DNA of 64,000 bases from assembly GCA_021292105.1 (NCBI GenBank), contig CM037868.1, forward strand, positions 24,838,303 through 24,902,302, in the 5' to 3' direction. The stretch comes from Anadara kagoshimensis (Eukaryota; Mollusca; Bivalvia; Arcoida; Arcidae). The notes beneath the pieces are model-generated. The model was not told the DNA's origin, did not search any database, and worked only from the letters and a program-made list of their open reading frames with translations. How positions within the stretch are numbered: the stretch's first letter is position 1; the number at the start of each line of letters is the position of its first letter. Shown one piece after another: positions 27,244 to 37,400 of this stretch. A program made the translations under genes and the position numbers.

Positions 27244-27309
27244 AACGCAACTGATCCTAAATCAATAATATTTTGTATTTTAGATATTCTGGCTTCCAGT
27301 TATACTTCC

Positions 27310-27349
<40 letters not shown>

Positions 27350-27456
27350 GGCAAACACACACACACAGCGATTGTGTTAACGCAACTGATCTTGAATTGT
27401 CAATATCTAGTATTTTAGATATTCCGGCTTCCACTTAAATATATGTAGCATACTTC

Positions 27457-27496
<40 letters not shown>

Positions 27497-30400
27497 ATGT
27501 CCTTATTTAATATCACTATACACTTGAATATTTAAAGTACGATCATTTTGTATTAGCCACACGTATATAATTATCTTAGTTATGGCTATTAAATGCCACT
27601 ATTGTCCTGACTTAATTGAATCGTAAAAATTGGAAATAAATAGTTACTTATTCTGAGAAATATGCATAAACTCACAGACCACTTTATCCAGATAATAATA
27701 CAGGCTTATTGATTATAACAAGTGCATATGAGCAATGCCTGTGAAATCAATCTAACTGACCCAATTACTTTACAAAGTAGTTGGTGTTTCAACGGCTGCC
27801 CGTTCACTGTTTAGTAAAGGATTATTGTAATTTTGAATGCGCGTATTTATGGAACACCAGAGTTAAAAACAAAAACAAAAATATCAGTCTATGCTCAAAT
27901 CCAGTCCAAAAAAAAAAAAAATAAATAAATAAATTTAAAAATTGGCACGTTAAACTTTTACTTGGGAAGTTAAGTCAGGTGCTCGAGAACGGTAAGCAAC
28001 TCTTGTTTACAACCGATAAATGTGCGTACTTATGAGTGAAAAACCAACATACCAGTCAAATCACAATCTAAAAAGCAAAGTGATATCTTTAAAAACTGGC
28101 AAATTTAGCTGAACAAGTACATTTCCACCAGCAAAGTTGGGTGCTCCGGAACGGTAATCACGTCTTGTTTAGTTAGCTACACCCGTTATATGAGAATAAC
28201 AGAAATCATGTAATATTCTCTAAACACCATAACGTCCTCTAAACACCATAACGTCCCATTTACTTCAAAACAATGCAATGCATAAAATTAAAAGAATATT
28301 GAAAACGCATATATTTTAGAAGTGTTTCAGAACTTATATAGTTTTAAACTTAAAAATACATTCTGAACCATTTCAAGTAGTTATGGAGCAAAGTTTGAAA
28401 TAGAATGGTAGTGTGTGCTAATGTTTCTTTTGTTAGGAAATAAAGTTTCAAAATGACAGTGATACAAGACGGTAGAATATCAATTAACAGTGAGTAAACA
28501 TTTTTTGGTATTTCAGAGAACACAAAATCATTTTATTACTTCATTTATTGTATGTTATAGTAGTGAACCACTGCGGTAGCTCAGTCGATAGAGTGCTCGC
28601 TCCGTAAGTGGAAGGTCGTGGGTTCGATCCCCGGCTAAGTCTGACCCAAGACTTGAAAGTGGATAGTGACTGTTCTTTCGCCAAGCACTCGGTATTACGA
28701 AATGAAAGTCGCGGTTCTTTCGGATGGGAACTTAAAATAAACGAGGTCCCGTATCATGGTGGGCTTGGCACGCTAAATAACCCTGCTGTATAATGCCATC
28801 AGCGCAACGCACAGGCAAAATTTATGCACCTTCGCCTATAGCTGGCGACGTCTCGATATAAGTGAAATATTCTTGACTGGGACGTTAAACACCATTACTC
28901 AAGTGTATGTTATAGTAACATGCATTTGAAATAATTTTTATTATGTTGGAGTGATCCATGAGCGCGCCTGAGACCATTCTGGCACTGGGGTCTCTTAAAA
29001 ACAGGGGGCCCTACATAGTGCTTCATCACTATGTGTGTGGTGGGTATAAAACCACGTTTTTATCTACGCAACAAGAAGCCTTGTGATCCGAAAGTGCGCG
29101 CTGTAGACCATTCAGGCACAAAAACTCGCCACTGTGGGTGATGGGTGGGTAGGTTAAGTGACTACGTAATTTGTGGGGGATTCTATATATGTATAGGTAA
29201 ACAACATTGACCTGTCCGCTTGACCTTTGATTTAAATATGATATGGATGAGTAAATTTAAGTAAAAGGGATCATGCGTGTATATTTTGTCTACCCGATGT
29301 GAACACTAAATATGGGCAATGCGTATGAATACAGTCGAATCTGCCTTAAAAGCCACATCTATATAAGGGCCACCTGCTTATAAAGGCCACTAGAATAGTA
29401 TCCAAATCTTTCTTTATTCATATTATTTGCACCTGTATATAAAGGTCACTTGCCTATAAAGGTCACTTTTACTGATTCCCTTGGGTGGCTTTCATAGACA
29501 GGTTTGACTGCATTTTCCATGAAAGTCAAATGGACAGGTTCATATTGTTTGCCTATAAGACGGACGGGTGGGTGGGTGGGTGGGTGAGTGTGTATATAAG
29601 TGTCATATACCATTTTTTTAATTTAATCATAAAATACATTCAAAAATGGTATTGTCTATTGTCATTTACCATCTTTTGAATGTATTTTATTATTAAATTC
29701 AAAAAATGGTATATGACATAAACAAATATTACCTTGTTTTCTGTAGATATTCTATAGTCTGTTTCAGATTTCTATACTTAAAGCAGAGAAGATTGTCAAT
29801 AACATGGAGTACGCCGTTGGAGACAGGAATGTTACTACTGATTACCTTTGCCCTTGTTCTGTTACACAAAACATACACTGAAACAAAAAACAATAACAAT
29901 AATTTTTCATGCACTTTCATTGGGCCAAATTGCGTCATGTGATCAAAATAAACAATGTAATGACCTGGCACGTGCAAGAAAAGTTGATTGAAAAAGTATT
30001 ATTGACCGGAGATTTCTTATCTTCCTTGAATTCAATTTTGATTATGTAAGATCTGAAAAGGAGCTGCTTTATTCACTCGGGTTAATGGTGCTTCCAACAT
30101 AGGAGGAAGATTTGGAAGGACAACACATCGTAACAACAATGGCAGTAGACGGTGGAACTTTTGCGTCATTGTCGACTGAAGAAAAAGACGCTTTGTAAAT
30201 TACGGCATTTTTTCAAAGTGGAGTGATATTATATCCGTATATTGAAAATTGTTAATGGTCAATTTCTTGTGTTATATAGCATTTAATAGCTGAAATCAAG
30301 TAGTTTTGCCTTTTTTGACATTTTTTTTACCAATTTTACAATAAACTAATTATATCGCAAATACGAGGTCAATATATGTTTTATTGACCACTGGATAGCA

Positions 30401-33400
30401 ATATTGACCGAGGCTTGCTAAAGTGGTCAATATAACAGATATTGACCTCACATTAATGCGAAAAGTCCAATTATTATATCAGTTTGATAAATGATTGAGT
30501 TGTGTTGAGTAATGGTAACGTCCCAGTCAAGGTTATTCACTTATATCGAGAGGTCGCCAGCTATAGGCGAAGGTGCAGAAATTTTATCTGTGTGTTGCGC
30601 TGATGGCATTATACAGTAGGGTTCTTTATCGTGAAAATCCCACCGTGACACGGACCTCGTTATTCTAAGTTCCTATCCGAAAGAACCATGAGTTTTATTT
30701 CGTAATGCGGAGTGCTTGGCGAAAGAAAGCCACTAACAACTTTTAAGTCTTTGGTCAGACCCGTCAGGGGATCGAACCCACATTACCCACTCACGGAGCG
30801 AGCACTCTACCAACTGAGCAACCGCAGTGGAGATAAATGATTTGGCCGAGATCCATAATCTGAGATAATCGTTAGATGTTAATAAATCTGCTCTTGTCAT
30901 GAATATCTGAAAATAGCTGTTCCGGCGTTAACACCATTAAAACTAACTACTGACCAACCATTATCTTATAATTATACCCCTCCGGAAACCGAAGTTTAGC
31001 GGGTATATGGGAATCACCCTGTTTGTCCGTCCGTCCGTCCGTTTTCTGTCTGTCTGTCCGTCTGATTGTCCGTCCCAATATCGTGTCCACTCCATATCGT
31101 CCATGTCTATCGATGGATTTTGATCAAACTTGGCACAAATGCAAACCCACATGAGATGTGTCACATACCATAATGCATAATTCAAAAGTCAAGGACAGGA
31201 GGTCAATGTTGGGTGGATGGGTTGTAGGTATTTGGCTCGCAAGAGACAGTTTTAGTTGCCAATGAAACAATATATACCATGCAGAACTGTCTAAAATTTA
31301 AAACCGAGTGGACAAAAAAGAGTAAAAGTGCTGGTGCATGCCGAGTGGCGAGACATGGATAGCTAGTGGTTGAACATCTTTCGAGAGATAAATAACAGTT
31401 GCTGAAAAACTGTCAGATATATTAAAAAGAGACAGGTCAAGGACTGTCGATTGGGCAATAATTCGTTGGCTAGGCTCTATAGGCCTGTACTAGATATAAA
31501 ATAAATACAATAACATGTACTCACTTTCCCCATTTTCTCTGTAGATTTGTAAGTTAGCAGAATTCATGTAGGACGGCCTTGTTGTTATTTCTCCAACACT
31601 AGGTAAAAACTGGACGTAATCTGGAATCGTGTGGGCGTGCACAACCTGAAAAAAAAAAAATAGAAAAGAACATTAAACTCGTATGTAATCTGGAAAAGTT
31701 TGTGCGTGCACAATCTGGAAAACACTAAAATATGTTAGAAAGGAAAGAGTAAAACTCTTACCTAATCCCGAATAGTGTGAGTATGTGTATATATAAAAAT
31801 ATACAACCTGCAACCGAAATGTAAAAATAATCAAACAAAATTTGGTGGTTTAATAAACGCAGAATCAACAGTACTTAATTAATATTGAGGCCGCGATAGA
31901 TAAATATGTTAGTCTACAAATTTAGGGTGTCTTATCGCTGTGAGTTCGAATCCCGCTCAGACCACATGTGGGAAAGAAAGTGGCTTTTCCTTGCCGTTGG
32001 TCTTGACTGATTCACCCGGCGTCAGTATAATGTGACTAGGGGAGTGGTAAGCTTGTTTGTGGTGTACTGAATCGGTGAGCTAGCACCTTAAAGTCGCCCT
32101 GAGTGTGCGCCAAAGTTGTTCTTTCACTTATATCGAGACGGACAGTTCATGGATGGGCTGAGTAATAGAGTGTTACCTCCCAGTCAAGATTGTTTCCTTA
32201 ATTAGATAGAGACTGTTAATTCTAGGATGGTGAAGTGGAGTAATAGAGTTTAACACCACAGTCAAGATGTTATCACTTATATCGAGGCAGTCAGTTCCTT
32301 GATGGTGGATGGAGTGATCAAATTTCTTTCACTTATAGCAAGGCAGACAATTGATGAATGGTAAAGGAATGACTTGTGTACACGGAGAAAACCACCGACA
32401 CTCTGTTACCAGACTGACAAACTGTCTCACACTAGGATCTGTGCCTGTCCCTAGTAGGATTGGAATTTAGACGGAAGGAGGCAGCAAGATCGATAAGTGC
32501 GTTATTTAAAGCAGATATTGGACACTTGTTACTTTATTAGTACATGTATTTGTAAAATGTGTGGGTTGGTTAGGAATTTTATCTATTTAAAAACTTATTA
32601 TACTAATTACTAGAACTGTCTCTTGAGAGCCAAATACCCCCTCCCCCCCCCGTTCCCAACATCTATAAGGGTGAAAACGATATAATTTTGATTCAAGGTC
32701 ATGGCACGTCTTTCAACCATGAAGATTATTCCTGTGAATTTTTTATTACAGTCGTCCATAGCAGCTATGAGATATGATCCGGACACGATTTTCAAACGTA
32801 CCTTTCCCACGACCTTGACCTTTCCGATATGACCTTCGTCGAGGTCATGGCATATGTTTCAACCATGAAGATTATTCCTGTGAATTTTTTATTACAGTCG
32901 TCCATAGCAGCTATGAGATATGATTCAGGCACGATTTTCAAACATACATTTCCAACGACCTTGACCTTTCCGATATGACCTTGTAAAGGTTATGACATAT
33001 GTTTGGACCATGAACATTATTCCTGTGAATTTTTATTACAATCGTCCAAAGCAGCTATGAGATATGATCCGGACACGATTTTCAAACATACCTTTCCCAC
33101 GACCTTGACCTTTCCGATATGACCTTCGTCAAAGGCATGGCATATGTTTGGACCATGAACATTATTCCTGTGAATTTTTATTCCAATTGTCCAAAGCAGC
33201 TATGAAATATGATCCGGACACGATTTTCAAACATACATTTTCCACGACCTTGGCCTTTCCGATATGACCTTGATTCAAGGTCATGACACACCTTTAGACC
33301 ATGAAGATTATTCATGTGAAGTTGTCCAAACATACTTACCCTTTTTAAGAATTCCAAGTTTGAAACATCGTACAATATGTCTTTAGCATATTCTGGCATG

Positions 33401-34424
33401 GTTGGTATTAGATATGAATCATTAGGTGCGTACGCAGTGAAGACAAAGCCGGAATTATTCGTGTTACCCTTTAGCTCCATGTCAATGATTGACGCCATTG
33501 CTATAGATCTGTAATTCAAAAGCAGACGTGAATATACAAATAAGCTTAATTGGGTCCTACCGGTTTTGGGGTCCAAAAATATAGGAAAAATAGGAATATG
33601 GGGGGTCAAAATTATAAGAGTTTTCACTAAAATTATAGGAATATTTTTAGACAGTTTACACATAAAATATACATCCATGGCCTCCTTTCCTCCCCTTCAG
33701 CTATTTCCTTTCCTCGTTTTACTAACAATCATAAAATATTGACAACTGCAATATACAGAAATGTTAATCTTGCTTCAGATATTTACTAAATGCAAGAAAA
33801 ATGTTCACATTATAAATTCCTGAAGCTACCAGTAACAAGAATATAGGAAATATAGAAAATATAGGAGGGTTTTCAAATTATATAGGAAAATATAGAGATG
33901 GTAGGACCCCTGAGCTTATAGAAATGCTTTCGATTAATGATGGAGAGTTACAACGGTATTTATGCTTCAAGTCAAGTTTGTTTGACTCTTATACAGGCGG
34001 TCAGTTCTGGGACGGTTAATAAAACCATAGGAAACTACTGCCATTCGGAACATGATCTGACGCCATTACTACAGAACTGAAAATCGAAATAGGTGTGATA
34101 AAAATGTGTTAATCAAAAGATTTTGTTTTCCCTCATAACAATAATGAAATGATATGCTCCAGGACAAGTTTATTTCACTTTTATCGAGGCGGTCACTTCT
34201 ATGATTGTTTTAAAACCGATGAAAAAACATTTCCTACGGATTTTAAAATTTGACGCCATTGCTACAGACCTGAAATTCGGCGGAACTTTCAGTTCTGGGA
34301 CGGTTGAGAAAACCATAGAGCCCTACTGTCATTCAGAACAGAACCTGATGTCATTGCTATAGACATGAAAATCGAAATAAGCGTGATTAAAAATGCAACA
34401 ATCAACTAATGAACATTAAGTGAA

Positions 34425-34456
<32 letters not shown>

Positions 34457-37400
34457 AATAACCTGAATTCCAGTGATGGCATGTCCGGTTTTAACAAGTA
34501 ATCGTGAAGAGTCTTAGAACTGGATATAGGGGCGATAACTCTGTCTATTATGTGGATTATTCCATTGCTGGCGATTATATCCGTCGAAACCAATACGGCG
34601 CCATTTACTGAATATATCTGAAATACAACATGATAATTCAATTCTTTTTGTTTCAAGCATTTTGATTGGTCAGATCTTTTCTGTTATGTTTGCATGAATG
34701 GATTGGCTCTCAGTGACGTCATCTTATTATGGACGACGCAAATGATTTGAACGCCAAAGCCGTCAAAATGCTTTTCTGTTTACTTGCTACGGCTATATTA
34801 TTGCTCAAATGATTGATTTGCTGAAAAATTTCTTGAAATCGGATTATTAGCAATGAAATTAATTTTTCTTTTGGTTATGGAAGTATGAAAGAATTGGACA
34901 ATTTGCACACTCAACATTATTAAGTGTGCAAAATGTCCAATTTTATAATAAACGGGAAACAATGAAGCAGATAAAAGTAATTTTTGAAAAAAATCCTGTA
35001 AATGGTGATACAAGCATTACAATTGACACAAGTGATCTCCAAAGAGCTACTCATTACATCTACCTGGTTGGCAAATTGAAAACCCAAGATAATGGCCATT
35101 TTTCAAGATGACCGCCAAATTAGTCCTTCAAAGGTGATGATTGGCTTATAGGTGTCTAAGTTACATGATCTAAGTGTGAACTCGTGTGTTTAAACCCATA
35201 CAGTACAGACCTGTCAAATTGTTAACATTGAAGTAACGAAAAGGAGGCCAAGCTTGATAATCAGGAGGCTTAGATATGGTTACCATGTGACCAAAATGCT
35301 GCTGAGAGAGAGGTCACACTGAGTTGCAGCGACATAGCTAACGTTATGCCTAAATAAGTTGTGTATTAGGCACCAATTTATGGCCACCATGTGACCAAAA
35401 TACTGCTGAGAGAGAGGTCTCACTGAGTTGCAGCGACATAGCTAACGGTATGCCTAAATAAGTTGTGTATTAGGCACCAATTCATGGCTACCATGTGACC
35501 AAAATGCTGCTGAGAGAGGTCACACTGAGTTGCAGCGACATAGCTAACGGTATGCCTAAATAAGTTGTGTGTTAGGCACCAATTCATCAGCTTGGTGTTA
35601 AACTTTCGACAGGTCTGTACTCTACGTGAATATTACTAATAAAAGGTCAAGCAGACAGGTCAATGTTGTTTGAGTGTAGTTGTACAGTACTGACCTGTCG
35701 AAAGTTTAACATTAACCGAGATAACAAATAAGTGCAGAATCGACAGTACATCCCGGCCCTCATTAGCTAAAATCTCGAGGCTATTTACAGAACTGACCTG
35801 TCGAAAGTTAAACACTAACTGAGCTAAAAAATTAGTGCCGAATCGACATCCCAGCCCATATCGGCCCTCATTATCTAAGATCTCGAGGCTGCTATCTATC
35901 TCTCGAAGGCAGCAAATTTAAAACAAACCTTTGTTGAGCCATCCATCAATATGTTGAAATAAAGTCTATAACCGCTGGGGTGTAATGACTCTGCAGTTGT
36001 GTTGTCCTTGATATCAGAAACCCGGATCTTACTACCAACTGCAAAAGTAAATAATAAAAAATTCATGGAATTGAGAAATATATATTTTAATTAGCTTCTA
36101 TCAAGATTCTTTCACTTATGTCGAAGCGGTCAGGCTCCAGTTTCACAATCATTCCTTAGCTAAAATTTTCCTTAACTTAAAAACATGCAAAATTTCAGAT
36201 CTTTATAATTTTGTTAATTTTCAAGATATTCATGAATTTAAGATGCCATTTTGAAGATCTATTCTACCTTAAAGCATTTGAATTAAATTATGACAAAAAT
36301 ATTTATTAGCAGTTCTAAAAACAGATTACCAAAATTTGCTAAATTTATTCTAAAGAAAATCTTAGCTAAGGAATGAATGTGAAACCGGGGCCAGGTTATG
36401 TAAGGTGGCGGAAATCGGAGTGCCACAAGAAAACCACCAACATTCGACTAGCGAACTGGCAAACTTTCTCTTAAACTAGGATTTGTACAGGTGCGGAGTG
36501 GGATTCGAACTTAGGTCGTGAGAGCCGATGTGATACCTAAGTGTGCGTTTAGACCACTCGGCCACCGAGTCCCCCCTAAGTTATAGTATTTTTTACCTCC
36601 TTGTACCCCTGCAATGTAAGAGGTCTCTCCCACCAAAGATTAACAACCATTCATTACCCAAATTTTTCCTTAATTTAAAACTAGAAAATGTGAAATCTTA
36701 ATATCTTTGTTATTTTTAAAATATCGAAGAGCTTAAGGCGTCATTTTGTCAAATTTCTAAAAAATAAGGTATACTCCCTCATGCAAAGTATTTCCTTAGC
36801 TTAATTTGGTAAAATATATTTTGTCCTTTGGGTAGCTATTCAACATCTTCAAAATAATTTTGGTTTCATAATTTTGGTCAAAGCAATACTGATGAGGAAT
36901 TGTATTTCGAAACGGCCGTCTAGTGCTGTAAAATTAAAACTGGTATAATATGTAATTTGAAGATCACTTCAAGCTTATAATAATATGTACTATTCTTTAA
37001 AATAACTCTTACAAATTTGTAATTTGTAGTTCCAAAAAATAAAATTTGTCAAAATGTTATAAATTTAAGTTAAGGGAAAATTTGTAAAAAAAAAAAAAAA
37101 AAAATAATTGCGAAGAAACTGGGGCCAGTGGTGACGGCTTACGATACAATGCTGGCCTGACGAAAGTTTAACACTGAGCACAAGTTCTTCGGCTGCCGCG
37201 TCGCCGAAATATGGAAAGCTAGGGGCCGAAAAGCTATAAGATGAGCAAAAATTCGTTAGATTTGTATAAAGGTTTTGACAAGTGCAACTCCGCGGCTTAT
37301 CGTCAAAAACATCTTCCGTAGTCAATCTCAATAATTATACCTTTTCGTAAATATCTCGAAATTTGATTGAGAAATTTAATGTAACCATTCTGATTTCAGA

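Noticed and set aside
33178-33678. 166-residue minus-strand ORF
   Set aside because: Only 33340-33508 is exon, supported by splice sites and FAS1 motifs. The rest is read-through into intron and a tandem repeat.
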